Positions 44,017 to 53,139 of a stretch of 64,000 nt of DNA are shown here, piece by piece. Under the pieces are notes generated by a model. It ran no database searches, was not told where the DNA came from, and saw only the letters and a list, made by a program, of their open reading frames with translations. How positions within the stretch are numbered: the first letter of the stretch is position 1; each line of letters opens with the position of its first letter. The stretch is from contig NZ_FRBW01000004.1 in NCBI RefSeq assembly GCF_900142725.1, positions 1-64,000 on the forward strand, read 5' to 3'. Position numbers and translations under genes: made by a program. The DNA is from Roseibium suaedae (GTDB lineage Bacteria > Pseudomonadota > Alphaproteobacteria > Rhizobiales > Stappiaceae).

Positions 44017-44772
44017 TCAGGCCTCTTCGGCCTCACGCACGGCAATCTCGATTTCGTCGACCAGACCAGCATCCAGATTGAGCCGCGCCGCCAGCATCTG
44101 AAGGTAGGCCTTCTCCGCCGCATGATCCGGATCGATGGCAAGGCGGGAGACTGCATAAATCTCCGCCGCCACTTCCGGCGTGGAAGCGCTCGAGACGATC
44201 TTGTCCAGATCCAGCGGCGACCGCAATTCATCCATCAGGAAGGCCTTTGCCTCGCTGTCGAGCCCGGCTTCGTCGATCTTGTCGAAGATACGGCGCTGCT
44301 CATCGGCATCGATGTGACCATCTGCCTTGGCAGCGGCGATCATGGCGCTGAGCAACGTGACGGCCATTGTATTTGCACCACCAGGCACTTCTTCCGGGTG
44401 GAAGCCGGTGCCTTTCGGCGGCTCCAGCGGAATGGGAGCCTGCGAAGGGCTTCCGGCAGCAGGTGCTGCGCCCTGATCCTGTCCCTGGCCTGTCTTGTAA
44501 TTCTGATAGGCCTTGTAGGCGAGGCCGGCGACCAGAGCCATGCCGCCATAGGTCACGGCCTTCTTGCCGATCTTGCGCCCGCTCTTGGAGCCCAGAAGCA
44601 AGCCTGCAATGCTGCCGACAGCCAGACCACCGCCCTGGGAGGTGAGAAAATCACGTCCGCGGGACATCAGATCGTCTCCGCCACCCCTTTGTCCTCCAGA
44701 TCCCTGACGGTTGGCTGTCTGGCCACCTGCACCACCCAGAAACTGGTCCAGCAAAGATTTGGCATCGAACAT
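44017..44772 (-). CDS. DUF533/YebE-like protein with TerB-type C-terminus
   Basis: This protein of about 251 residues has a Gly/Gln-rich N-terminus, a central hydrophobic glycine-zipper stretch (LAVGSIAGLLLGSKSGRKIG, then a helix around residues 72-88), a proline-rich linker and a helical TerB-like C-terminal domain (MIAAAKADGHIDADEQRRI). It is inner-membrane associated; the function is unknown. I chose the ATG at 44772 after AAGGAGA; the frame continues 5' across the neighbouring dioxygenase gene on the other strand. Confidence 0.85.
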   Translation of the reverse strand: MFDAKSLLDQFLGGAGGQTANRQGSGGQRGGGDDLMSRGRDFLTSQGGGLAVGSIAGLLLGSKSGRKIGKKAVTYGGMALVAGLAYKAYQNYKTGQGQDQGAAPAAGSPSQAPIPLEPPKGTGFHPEEVPGGANTMAVTLLSAMIAAAKADGHIDADEQRRIFDKIDEAGLDSEAKAFLMDELRSPLDLDKIVSSASTPEVAAEIYAVSRLAIDPDHAAEKAYLQMLAARLNLDAGLVDEIEIAVREAEEA

Positions 44773-45089
44773 ACGGGCGTCTCCTTCTCGGGGCGTCTGC
44801 ATCAGGAGGATGCAATGTCTTCCGCTCCGGACATGGGGAAGCAGGCGCGGCAGTGCAAGGCTGACCCGCATATCCTCCGGCACCGGGATCGCATAATTCT
44901 CAAGACCGAATGGCGAAGACGCGTTTGAATGACCAATCAGCATCAATTGGCAGAATTTGTTCAACCTGAATGAACGACCCTTCCAGAATTTCTGGTCTTT
45001 TGCTGAAAGCGCCCAGGGGCCATCTTGAAAGTCACACTCGGGATGGATCGTCCATCCGCTGCAAGTTCCTGAAAGAAGGAGTGCGTCCG
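44773..45089. other. Gap between DUF533 and dioxygenase genes
   Basis: This 317-bp gap separates divergent genes. It contains TGCATC/GATGCA inverted hexamers (44798-44803 and 44809-44814) around AGGAG. That Shine-Dalgarno-like word is correctly placed before a 37-residue plus-strand frame (44815-44928), which I treat as a candidate only. Confidence 0.4.
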
Positions 45090-45905
45090 GTGACTGCACA
45101 GACTGACACTTCAAACACCTCTCATCCGGCCCCAATGTTTCTGGCGCACGGCTCGCCGATGCTCGCCTTGACCCCGATCGCTGCGCATCACTTTCTGAAG
45201 GATCTCGGCGCCTCCCTGCCTGAGCCGAAGGGCATCGTGATCCTCTCCCCTCATTGGGAGACATCCGACCTCAGGATCACAGCCGCAGGCCCCCTGAAAA
45301 CGATCCACGACTTCGGCGGCTTCCCGCGCGAATTGTTCCAGATCCAGTATCCGGCCGAGGCCAGCCGGGATCTCGTCAATGCCGTGAAATCCGCGGCTCT
45401 GGCCGGCGGCCTGTCCCTGCAAGAGGACCGGAACTGGGGCCTTGATCATGGCGCCTGGGTTCCCTTGTCGCTGCTTTTCCCAAAGCTGAATGTGCCGGTT
45501 GTGGAACTGTCCCTTCCCTATGACAGCACCCCGGCGAGCGTTCATGAGCTCGGACGCAGTCTTGCGCCCCTGGCAGAGCAAGGGATCCTTATCCTGGGAT
45601 CAGGCAGCACGACACATAACCTGAGGGAAATCCTGCCCGAGGGATCCGAGGCAGCAGGCTGGGCCAAGGCCTTCGACGCCTGGGTGGACGAGGGACTGGA
45701 GAAGGCAGATATCGGCTTCTTTGCAGATCCGTCAGCTGCACCGAACTTCCGCCGCGCACATCCGACTGCCGAACACTTCCTGCCGCTGTTCTTCGCCATG
45801 GGCGCCGCCGGCAAAAATGTCCCCGCAGAACTCCTGCACCGCAGCTATTCCCACGGAACGCTGAGCATGAGCTATTTCAGCTTCCCGCAGACAGCCGCTG
45901 CCTGA
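45090..45905 (+). CDS. DODA-type extradiol ring-cleavage dioxygenase
   Basis: This 271-residue LigB-superfamily protein has iron ligands in FLAHGSPMLAL, LSPHWETSD and GLDHGAWVPL, with IHDFGGFP and GSGSTTHNLRE as in the YgiD/4,5-DOPA dioxygenase group. It cleaves a catechol-type ring with O2. I chose the GTG at 45090 because GGAG lies eight bases upstream and the length then fits the family; an ATG at 44970 would add 40 residues. The natural substrate is unknown. Confidence 0.87.
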   Translation: MTAQTDTSNTSHPAPMFLAHGSPMLALTPIAAHHFLKDLGASLPEPKGIVILSPHWETSDLRITAAGPLKTIHDFGGFPRELFQIQYPAEASRDLVNAVKSAALAGGLSLQEDRNWGLDHGAWVPLSLLFPKLNVPVVELSLPYDSTPASVHELGRSLAPLAEQGILILGSGSTTHNLREILPEGSEAAGWAKAFDAWVDEGLEKADIGFFADPSAAPNFRRAHPTAEHFLPLFFAMGAAGKNVPAELLHRSYSHGTLSMSYFSFPQTAAA

Positions 45906-45947
45906 GCCAGCGTCCAGATTGCCGACAAAGGGGTTACCCCTTCGATA

Positions 45948-46075
45948 GTCATCCCGGGCAAGCGGAGAGCGACCCGGGTCCAGAGAGCCAAAAGATTATG
46001 TGGTTCAATTAGTTGAGCGAACATACACCTCGGCTCACCGGTCCCGGATCTTCGCTTTGCTGCGTCCGGGATGAC
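45948..46075. repeat. Palindromic intergenic repeat, copy 1
   Basis: This 128-bp element is bounded by perfect inverted ends GTCATCCCGG (45948-45957) and CCGGGATGAC (46066-46075). Its right hairpin (46042-46071), with arms TCCCGGA and TCCGGGA, is 29/30 identical to 51268-51297. It is non-coding and MITE- or REP-like. Confidence 0.75.
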
Positions 46076-46111
46076 GAGTTGAGAGGTTTGTCATCAACCT
46101 CAACTAGCAGC

Positions 46112-47341
46112 TTAGAGACCGCCCAGAAAATCAGCGATCCGCCGCACAAGGCGGGTCGCAACCTCCTGCTTGTCCATGGACGGCCAGTCCTCGATACCCG
46201 AAGCGGTGATAATGCGCACCGTATTGGCATCGCCGCCCATGATGCCCGTTTCAGCACTGACGTCATTGGCAACGATCCAGTCCGCCCGCTTGCGGACGAG
46301 CTTTGATTGCGCATTTTCCAGGACGTTCTGGGTTTCAGCAGCGAAGCCGACCAGAAGTTTCGGGCGCAGGGCCTCATCATGGCCGACGGTCGCCAAAATG
46401 TCCGGATTCTCTACGAATTCCAGAGATGGCGGCTTGCCAGATCCATCCTTCTTGATCTTCTGCCCGCCCTCGCTGGCCACCCGCCAGTCAGCCACGGCCG
46501 CTGCCATGACCGCAGCGTCGGCCGGCAATGCTGCCTTGACGGCGGCCAGCATCTCGCGGGCTGTTTCCACGTGAACGACGGTCACCCCATACGGATCCGG
46601 CAGGTTGACCGGACCGGCCACAAGCAGAACCTCTGCCCCCGCCGCGGCGGCAGCCGCCGCAATGGCATGCCCCTGCTTGCCGGAAGACCGGTTGGCAATA
46701 TAGCGCACCGGATCAATCGGCTCGTGGGTCGGACCGGAGGTGATCACGATCCGGCGGCCCGCCAAGGGCCTGTAGGGCGACGGCACATCCGCCGACGCGC
46801 TCAGGACAGCCTCCGCAGCCGCAACAATTTCCAGTGGCTCAGACATGCGGCCAAGGCCCGCTTCGCCGCTTTCCGCCATTTCGCCCCGGTTTGGCCCGAC
46901 GAAAAAGAGACCGTCATGTTTGAGGGATTCAACATTGCGAAGCGTGGAGGGATTTGCCCACATCTTGGGGTTCATGGCAGGTGCGACCAGAACCGGCCGG
47001 TCCGTTGCCAAAAGAACCGCAGTCGCCAGATCGTCCGCAATACCATGGGCCATCTTGGCCATGAGATTGGCCGTGGCAGGCGCAACGATGATCAGGTCGG
47101 TCTCACGGGCAAGGCGGATATGCCCCACATCCTGCTCCGCATCCCGGTCAAACAAGTCCGTATAGACCTTGTCCGCTGTCAGGGCCCCGACAGCGAGAGG
47201 CGTAATGAATTTCTGCGATCCCGCCGTCATCACCGCCCGCACCCGCGCGCCGCGTTCCTGCAGACGCCGGATGAGGTCGAGAGACTTGTAGCAGGCGATG
47301 CCGCCAGAAATGACGAGCACAATGCGCTTACCGGTTAGCAT
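46112..47341 (-). CDS. coaBC: Bifunctional CoaBC (PPC decarboxylase/PPC synthetase)
   Basis: This 409-residue protein has an N-terminal flavoprotein decarboxylase (SGGIACYKSLDLIRRL; catalytic His in QDVGHIRLA; PAMNPKMW) and a C-terminal synthetase (TSGPTHEPIDPVRYIANRSSGKQG, FVENPDILA). It makes 4'-phosphopantetheine in CoA synthesis. The substrate-clamp cysteine of E. coli (ACGDIGPGRM) is a serine here (AESGEAGLGRM). Its neighbours are single-gene units. Confidence 0.95.
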   Translation of the reverse strand: MLTGKRIVLVISGGIACYKSLDLIRRLQERGARVRAVMTAGSQKFITPLAVGALTADKVYTDLFDRDAEQDVGHIRLARETDLIIVAPATANLMAKMAHGIADDLATAVLLATDRPVLVAPAMNPKMWANPSTLRNVESLKHDGLFFVGPNRGEMAESGEAGLGRMSEPLEIVAAAEAVLSASADVPSPYRPLAGRRIVITSGPTHEPIDPVRYIANRSSGKQGHAIAAAAAAAGAEVLLVAGPVNLPDPYGVTVVHVETAREMLAAVKAALPADAAVMAAAVADWRVASEGGQKIKKDGSGKPPSLEFVENPDILATVGHDEALRPKLLVGFAAETQNVLENAQSKLVRKRADWIVANDVSAETGIMGGDANTVRIITASGIEDWPSMDKQEVATRLVRRIADFLGGL

Positions 47342-47378
47342 GAGCTTTCAGGTCCGATTAAAGGGTCCGAGGAACCTG

Positions 47379-48608
47379 TCAGGTGCCCGAGCGGAAATCC
47401 CGTGGGGCAGGGGAGATCGTCTGCGCGCCCGACCCGGTGAGCTGATAGACGGCGAGACCACGCTCGTTCTGTCCATCCGCCTTGAACCGGAACAACCCGT
47501 CGATGCCAATGAACCCGTCCGGATTGGTCAGAACGCTGGACGCAAAGCGCTGAACCCCGGCAGAGCGCACAAGCCCGGCGGCGAGGGTCACACCATCATA
47601 GGCGAGCGTGGCATTGCGCGGGGGCGGAGAGCCATAAGCCGACTTGTAGCGGCCGGAGAAGGCTTCAAAGCCCTTGTCATCCGGTCCCGGATACCAGCTG
47701 CCGACCATGAGCGGGTTGGACTTCATTTCCGGTGAATCCCACTGGCCCGTGCCGAGCATCTTGATGTTTCCAAGATTGACACCCGCGCCCCGCAGCGTCT
47801 GTGCAACGACAGGGGCAACACCGCCGCCAGCCGGGATGAACAGGGCATCCACCTGACCGAGAGACGCTGTCAGGGCATTGGTCTTGGCCACCAGATCCGT
47901 GGAATCCGTCCCCGTCAACTTGTAGCGCTGAATGGCAACAATCCGCCCGCCAGTGCGTCCGACCTCCTGCCGGAAGGTGGCCTCGACAACGGCGCCATAG
48001 CTGTCATCTGGAATGAGCGCCGCATAGGACCGTCGCTTCTGGCTGGCCGAATAGGCAACAATCCGCTTCACATCGCTCTGGGGCAGGAAGCTCAGGAGAT
48101 AGGTTCCACGGGATGCAACCGAGGCATCGGACGAGAAGGCAACCATGGGAATGCCTGCCGCGCGGGCCGAGGCGGCTGCGCCAGTTACCCCTTGCGCGAA
48201 GACCGGGCCAAGGATCAGCTCTGCCCCTTCCGCGATCGCCTGATCCGCCGCAGCGCGGCCACCGCTGGTGGTTCCCGCCGTGTCCTTCACGAGCAACTGC
48301 ACATCCGCGTTGGGAAAGTTCGCCAGCGCCAGCTCAGCCGAATTCTTGAAAACCGTGGCGATGGAGCTTGCGCTTCCACCCGCGCTCATCGGCAGCAGAA
48401 GGGCGACACGGACCTGACCGGAGCCGACCACCTGTCCGGTGGGCTGCGCCAGCTCTCCCGGCTGGATCGATTGCCCCGGAACACCACCCAGATTTGACCC
48501 CATGCAGCCTGAAAGCGCGAGGGCGCCAGCAACGCCCAGCCCAGCGCCCACGGTGCGCAGGAATGTCTTGACCCGGCACGCTGCCCGAGAAATGCCCTTG
48601 TCGATCAA
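47379..48608 (-). CDS. LpoA-like/periplasmic-binding-type lipoprotein
   Basis: This 409-residue protein has a lipobox LALSGC (lipid cysteine near residue 35) and a type-1 periplasmic binding fold (VRVALLLPMSAGGSASSIA, LILGPVFAQGV, MVAFSSDASVA). It resembles penicillin-binding-protein activator LpoA and branched-chain amino-acid binding proteins. It is divergent from rsmI-yraN-gshB, an order common in alphaproteobacteria where this gene is annotated as an LpoA homologue. That it activates a murein synthase is inferred. Confidence 0.82.
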   Translation of the reverse strand: MIDKGISRAACRVKTFLRTVGAGLGVAGALALSGCMGSNLGGVPGQSIQPGELAQPTGQVVGSGQVRVALLLPMSAGGSASSIATVFKNSAELALANFPNADVQLLVKDTAGTTSGGRAAADQAIAEGAELILGPVFAQGVTGAAASARAAGIPMVAFSSDASVASRGTYLLSFLPQSDVKRIVAYSASQKRRSYAALIPDDSYGAVVEATFRQEVGRTGGRIVAIQRYKLTGTDSTDLVAKTNALTASLGQVDALFIPAGGGVAPVVAQTLRGAGVNLGNIKMLGTGQWDSPEMKSNPLMVGSWYPGPDDKGFEAFSGRYKSAYGSPPPRNATLAYDGVTLAAGLVRSAGVQRFASSVLTNPDGFIGIDGLFRFKADGQNERGLAVYQLTGSGAQTISPAPRDFRSGT

Positions 48609-48774
48609 ATCCGCCTCCTGGAGTTATTCGCTAGAGACTTACGGATTCCAGCCGGTTCTGTCCAGTTTATCGCCACAGCAACCGGAATGGGCGATTTGCA
48701 CTTGCGCCAGTCCCCCTTCACGATTAGCCCCAAGGAAAGCCCTTCGCCCACGGCGGTTTCGGAAAGACCAAACG

Positions 48775-49731
48775 ATGACTGAGACAAACGAACAGGACAT
48801 GGACCGGGCAGACCGGGCGCCGGGACAGACCGAGGCTTCCGGCCGCCGCTATATCCTGTCGGCCCATGCCTTTTCCGCCCCTCCGCTGGAGCCGGCTCTC
48901 TACATCGTATCCACACCCATCGGAAATCTTGGGGACATCACGATCCGGGCGCTCGAGACGCTGGCCGGCGCAAGCCTGATCGCCTGCGAGGACACGCGGG
49001 TCACCGGTACGCTGGTCCAGCGCTTCGGTCTGAAGGCACCGCTCATGCCCTATCACGAGCACAATGCCGACAAGCAGCGCCCGAAGATCCTGGACCTCTT
49101 AAGCCGGGGCGAACCGGTCGCCCTGGTCAGCGATGCGGGCACACCGCTGATTTCCGACCCTGGCTACCGCCTGGTGCGCGATGTGGTGGAGGCCGGACAC
49201 AAGGTGATCCCGATCCCGGGCGCTTCCGCGCTTCTGGCGGGCCTTGTCGGCGCCGGCCTGCCGAGTGACACGGTTCTCTTTGCCGGCTTCCTGCCGCAAA
49301 AGGGCGGTCCGAAGACGGCGAGGCTAAAAGAACTCGGCAACATCCCCGCGACGCTGGTCTTCTATGAATCTCCCCGCCGGGTCGGTGCTACGCTTGCGAC
49401 CATGGCAGAGGTTCTGGGCGGAGGCCGGGAAGCAGCCGTTGCCCGCGAGCTGACCAAGCGCTTTGAGACCTTCGAGCGTGGAACCCTTGAAAGCCTTGCC
49501 GAGACCTTTTCCGGCGATGCCCCCAAGGGTGAAATCGTTATCCTGATCGGCCCACCCGGCGAACAGGCTCCTGCGGACGCGGCAGATGCCGAGGTCCTGT
49601 TGCGCCTTGCCCTGGAGACCATGCCGGTCAGCGCGGCGGCAAAGTCCGTTGCCAAGGAAACCGGCCTCGACCGAAACGAGCTCTACAAGCAGGCGCTGGA
49701 GATCAAGGCGGGGGCGGAAAGCGGCACATGA
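48775..49731 (+). CDS. rsmI: 16S rRNA 2'-O-methyltransferase (C1402)
   Basis: This 318-residue SPOUT/tetrapyrrole-methylase-fold protein has the RsmI motifs YIVSTPIGNLGDIT, ACEDTRVTG, ALVSDAGTPLISDPGYRLV and FAGFLPQKGG. It methylates the ribose of C1402 in the ribosomal P site with SAM. The ATG at 48775 is chosen; an N-terminal tail of about 30 polar residues precedes the fold. It overlaps yraN by four bases (ATGA). Confidence 0.94.
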   Translation: MTETNEQDMDRADRAPGQTEASGRRYILSAHAFSAPPLEPALYIVSTPIGNLGDITIRALETLAGASLIACEDTRVTGTLVQRFGLKAPLMPYHEHNADKQRPKILDLLSRGEPVALVSDAGTPLISDPGYRLVRDVVEAGHKVIPIPGASALLAGLVGAGLPSDTVLFAGFLPQKGGPKTARLKELGNIPATLVFYESPRRVGATLATMAEVLGGGREAAVARELTKRFETFERGTLESLAETFSGDAPKGEIVILIGPPGEQAPADAADAEVLLRLALETMPVSAAAKSVAKETGLDRNELYKQALEIKAGAESGT

Positions 49732-50129
49732 CCGGCACCGGCTCCGCTCCTGATCAAGACCGGCAGCTGGAGCAGCGCCGGAAAGCCTATGGCCTCGGAC
49801 TTTCAGCGGAAACGCGCGCTGCCTGGGCCTTGCGCCTCACCGGCTGGCGCATTCTTAAAACACGCTACAAGACCAAGGCAGGCGAAATCGACCTGATTGC
49901 CAAGCGGGGCAAGGTGGTCGCCTTTGTCGAGGTCAAGGCCCGCCGGTCCCGTACCTCCGCCATGGAGGCCGTGACCCCGGCAAGCCAGCGCCGCATCGTC
50001 AATGCGGCGAAGATCTTCATTGCCCAGCATCCAAAGGCTGCCTTCTTCACCCTGCGTTTCGATGTGATCATCGTCCGTCCCTGGCGCTGGCCGGAACGGA
50101 TCGCAAATGCCTTCGAAGGCAAAAGCTGA
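49728..50129 (+). CDS. YraN/UPF0102 nuclease-fold protein
   Basis: This 133-residue protein has the endonuclease-like core TKAGEIDLIAKRGKVVAFVEVKARRS, with the D and ExK residues of a PD-(D/E)XK fold. The function is not established. It is translationally coupled to rsmI, an arrangement conserved in many bacteria. Confidence 0.92.
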   Translation: MTGTGSAPDQDRQLEQRRKAYGLGLSAETRAAWALRLTGWRILKTRYKTKAGEIDLIAKRGKVVAFVEVKARRSRTSAMEAVTPASQRRIVNAAKIFIAQHPKAAFFTLRFDVIIVRPWRWPERIANAFEGKS

Positions 50130-50238
50130 CAGATCCCTCTGACGGCACCTCTGGACAAAGCGGATCGCCAGACGCATATCTGGACCAACCGAACCAAAAT
50201 CCCACGCGCCTTTCTGCGCCCCTGCCGGGAGACTTCTC

Positions 50239-51183
50239 ATGGCCCTCAAGGTCGCGGTCCAGATGGACCACATCTCGTCCATCAACATTGCCGGTGACAG
50301 TGCCTTCGCGCTGATGCTGGAAGCTCAGGCCCGTGGCCATGAGCTCTACCACTATACGCCCGACCGGCTGGCGATGATCGGCGAGGACGTCTTCTGCGCA
50401 CTGGAGCCGGTGGAAGTCCGCGACGAGAAGGGCAACCATTTCACCCTCGGCGAAAAGAAGCGCACCAACATGCGCGACATGAACGTCGTCCTGATGCGCC
50501 AGGATCCGCCCTTCGACCTCTCCTACATCGCGGCGACCCACCTTCTGGAGAAGATCCATCCGCACACGCTGGTGGTGAATGATCCGCGCGAAGTGCGCAA
50601 CGCGCCGGAAAAGCTGTTCGTCACCGAGTTTGCGGATCTGATGCCGCCGACGCTGATCACCCGCGACAAGGACGAGATCGACCTCTTCCGCAAGCAATAT
50701 GGCGACATCGTCATGAAGCCGCTGTTCGGCCATGGCGGCGCGGCAGTGTTCCGCATCACCCAGGACGACCTTAACTACGGTTCGCTCTACGACTTCTTCG
50801 CCGCCACCTTCCGCGAGCCCTGGGTGATCCAGGAGTTCCTGCCGAACGTGAAGCACGGTGACAAGCGCATCCTCCTGGTCGACGGAGAATATGCCGGTGC
50901 GGTCAACCGGGTGCCGGCGGAAGGGGACCTGCGCTCCAACATGGTGCGCGGCGGCTCCCCGAAGGAAAGCGAACTGACGGACAAGGAACGGGAAATCTGC
51001 GCCCGCCTCGGGCCTTCGCTGAAGGAAAAGGGCCTGATCCTCGTCGGTATCGACGTGATCGACGGTCGGCTGACGGAGATCAACGTCACCGCACCGACCG
51101 GCATCCGTGCCGTCAAGCGCATCGGCGGCCCCGACATTGCCGTCCGGGTGTGGGATGTTCTGGAAGCAAAAGTAAAGGGCTGA
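50239..51183 (+). CDS. gshB: Glutathione synthetase
   Basis: This 314-residue prokaryotic GshB has the N-terminal domain ([17 protein letters not shown]), the ATP-grasp domain with [16 protein letters not shown] and a C-terminal [15 protein letters not shown]. It joins gamma-glutamylcysteine and glycine. It follows yraN by about 110 bp. The downstream gap holds a palindromic repeat. Confidence 0.96.
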   Translation: MALKVAVQMDHISSINIAGDSAFALMLEAQARGHELYHYTPDRLAMIGEDVFCALEPVEVRDEKGNHFTLGEKKRTNMRDMNVVLMRQDPPFDLSYIAATHLLEKIHPHTLVVNDPREVRNAPEKLFVTEFADLMPPTLITRDKDEIDLFRKQYGDIVMKPLFGHGGAAVFRITQDDLNYGSLYDFFAATFREPWVIQEFLPNVKHGDKRILLVDGEYAGAVNRVPAEGDLRSNMVRGGSPKESELTDKEREICARLGPSLKEKGLILVGIDVIDGRLTEINVTAPTGIRAVKRIGGPDIAVRVWDVLEAKVKG

Positions 51184-51213
51184 GGCTGCAATCTCAGCCG
51201 CTTTCGCCGCGCT

Positions 51214-51298
51214 GTCCCGGCCTTGAGCCGGGACCACGCTTCCAAGCGTTACCTATCAAGATGCAGATCCCGGATCTTCGCTTCGCTGCGTCCGGGAC
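51214..51298. repeat. Palindromic intergenic repeat, copy 2
   Basis: It has two hairpins: TCCCGGC (51215-51221)/GCCGGGA (51227-51233), and TCCCGGA (51268-51274)/TCCGGGA (51291-51297). The second hairpin differs from copy 1 (46042-46071) by a single base. GTCCCGG and CCGGGAC bound the element. Confidence 0.75.
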
Positions 51299-51316
51299 GG
51301 CACGGTGGAAAGTTTG

Positions 51317-51769
51317 TCAGGCTTCGGAACGGACGGCTTTCCCCATGCAACGCTCCAACCCAAGCGCCAGCGCAATTCCGATCAGATAGGCCAGGATGTT
51401 CCAGAGCGAGAACACGCGGCCCAGAAGCAGCGCGCCGAAGAATGTGGCGCGGAAGTCGTCCAGCCAAGGCGTATGATAGAGCCGGATCAGTTCGACGGCG
51501 ATCGCGAGAAGCCCGGACGCAATCACCACAAGGCGCAGGCCTCTTCCCGCCAGAACCGCGCCGACCAGCCAGAACACCATCATCCCCCAGAGAACCGAGC
51601 CGCCGTATTTCACGACGAGGAACGGCAGGCCGATCCGGTATCCGAGCAGACGCAGCGCCAGACCCAGCGCGATGACGATCCCTGCCAGAACGAGCCGCGT
51701 GGCCATTTGACGGGACACGACTTGTCCAACCTGCATCCGCCGCTCCTGCATTGCGTGTTCGTTCTTCAA
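51317..51769 (-). CDS. DUF2809 family membrane protein
   Basis: This protein of about 150 residues has four hydrophobic helices and the DUF2809 residues: VELIRLYHTPWLDDFRATFFG and ALLLGRVFSLWNILAYLIG. The function is unknown. The start may be the ATG at 51769 or a later ATG at about 51751 or 51736. It is convergent with gshB across the repeat element. Confidence 0.82.
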   Translation of the reverse strand: MKNEHAMQERRMQVGQVVSRQMATRLVLAGIVIALGLALRLLGYRIGLPFLVVKYGGSVLWGMMVFWLVGAVLAGRGLRLVVIASGLLAIAVELIRLYHTPWLDDFRATFFGALLLGRVFSLWNILAYLIGIALALGLERCMGKAVRSEA

Positions 51770-51844
51770 GTTCGATAGACGGTCTTTCTGCCAGCCTCAA
51801 CAGTGTGTGTTGAGTTTCGAATCCGCTGCACCCACAAAGGAAAA

Positions 51845-51870
51845 CCCGCCTTCCTGTCAGGAAAGGCGGG
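51845..51870 (-). terminator. Rho-independent terminator of hppD
   Basis: CCCGCCTTCCTG and CAGGAAAGGCGGG (51845-51870) pair with one bulge. On the minus strand TTTTCCTTT follows. It lies about 30 bp after the hppD stop. Confidence 0.75.
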
Positions 51871-51900
51871 TCTCAAACAGTCAAGACGTGGCTTGCAGGC

Positions 51901-53013
51901 TTATTCGGCGGCGTCGACCTTGATCACGCCGCGGCGGATCTGGTCTTCCTCGATGCTTTCGAAGAGAGCGCGGAAGTTGCCCTCGCCGAAGCCTTCATCC
52001 CCCTTGCGCTGGATGAACTCGAAGAAGATCGGGCCAATGACCGTCTTGGAGAAGATCTGCAGCAGGATCTTGGTCATGCCGCCATTCACCACACCCTCAC
52101 CGTCGATCAGGATGCCGTATTTCTTCATCCGGTCGATCGGCTCATCATGGCCGTTCACACGGGCCTGGGACATCTCGTAATAGGTGTCCGGCGGGCCGGG
52201 CATGAACTTCAGGCCATTGTCAGCCAGAAGGTCGGTTGCGCCATAGATGTCATCCGTGCCAACGGCGATATGCTGAATGCCTTCACCCTTGTATTTCCGC
52301 AGATATTCCTCGATCTGACTGGTATCGTCCTTGGACTCGTTCAGCGGAATGCGGATCTTGCCGCAGGGCGAGGTGATGGCCCGGCTGACGAGGCCCGTGA
52401 TCCGGCCGTCGATGTCGAAATAATGGATCTGGGTGAAGCCGAAGAGCTCACGGTAGAAGTCCCACCACTTGTCCATGTTGCCGCGATAGACGTTATGGGT
52501 CAGGTGGTCGAGATAGTAGAAGCCGACGCCTTCCGGCTTCGGATTGCGCTCTCCGGTCCACTCGAACTCAGTGTCATAGACAGACCCGTGCGTGCCGTAG
52601 CGGTCGACGAAATAGAGCAGGGAGCCACCAATGCCGACGATGGCGGGCGTATCCAGCGTCTTGTCATCGCCTTCATAGGGCGTGGCGCCCTTGGCAACCG
52701 CATGATCGAAGGCCTTTTTCGCATCCACCACGCGCCACGCCATGGCCGGGGCGCAGGGGCCATGCTGCTCGACAAATTTCATGCCGAAGGAACCGGGTTC
52801 CGCATTCAGAACATAGGTCACATCGCCCTGGCGATAGAGCGTGATTTCCTTGGTCTTGTGCTTTGCGACTGGCACATAGCCCATGCGGCGGAACAGCTCG
52901 TCCAGCTTTTCGGGCTCGGGATGAGAAAACTCGACGAATTCAAACCCATCCGTTCCAGCCGGATTTTCAGCGGTGATCTTCGCGGGCGGTGCGTCGTGCG
53001 GAAACGGTCCCAT
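51901..53013 (-). CDS. hppD: 4-hydroxyphenylpyruvate dioxygenase
   Basis: This 370-residue dioxygenase has iron ligands in YLDHLTHNVYRG, GIQHIAVGTDD and FFEFIQRKGDEGFGEGNF, the full vicinal-oxygen-chelate set. It converts 4-hydroxyphenylpyruvate to homogentisate in tyrosine degradation. It is divergent from an Lrp/AsnC regulator across 126 bp with a palindrome, so control by that regulator is likely. No hmgA, maiA or fahA is in view. Confidence 0.96.
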   Translation of the reverse strand: MGPFPHDAPPAKITAENPAGTDGFEFVEFSHPEPEKLDELFRRMGYVPVAKHKTKEITLYRQGDVTYVLNAEPGSFGMKFVEQHGPCAPAMAWRVVDAKKAFDHAVAKGATPYEGDDKTLDTPAIVGIGGSLLYFVDRYGTHGSVYDTEFEWTGERNPKPEGVGFYYLDHLTHNVYRGNMDKWWDFYRELFGFTQIHYFDIDGRITGLVSRAITSPCGKIRIPLNESKDDTSQIEEYLRKYKGEGIQHIAVGTDDIYGATDLLADNGLKFMPGPPDTYYEMSQARVNGHDEPIDRMKKYGILIDGEGVVNGGMTKILLQIFSKTVIGPIFFEFIQRKGDEGFGEGNFRALFESIEEDQIRRGVIKVDAAE

Positions 53014-53083
53014 AATGTCCTCCTTGGCGTCTCAGCGTCTGAAAGGAAGCATGCGCTTTCAGCCGCGCAAGGTGTGTGCAAAC

Positions 53084-53099
53084 TACGGGATTTGCCGTA
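53084..53099. promoter_or_regulatory. Palindrome between hppD and the Lrp gene
   Basis: TACGG (53084-53088) and CCGTA (53095-53099) are inverted around six bases. Flanking GTGTGC and GCAC words are roughly symmetric. It is a candidate operator for the divergent Lrp-type regulator. Confidence 0.4.
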
Positions 53100-53139
53100 A
53101 GATAACGCACAGAAAGTGCACATAAGTTGGAATTGGCGC

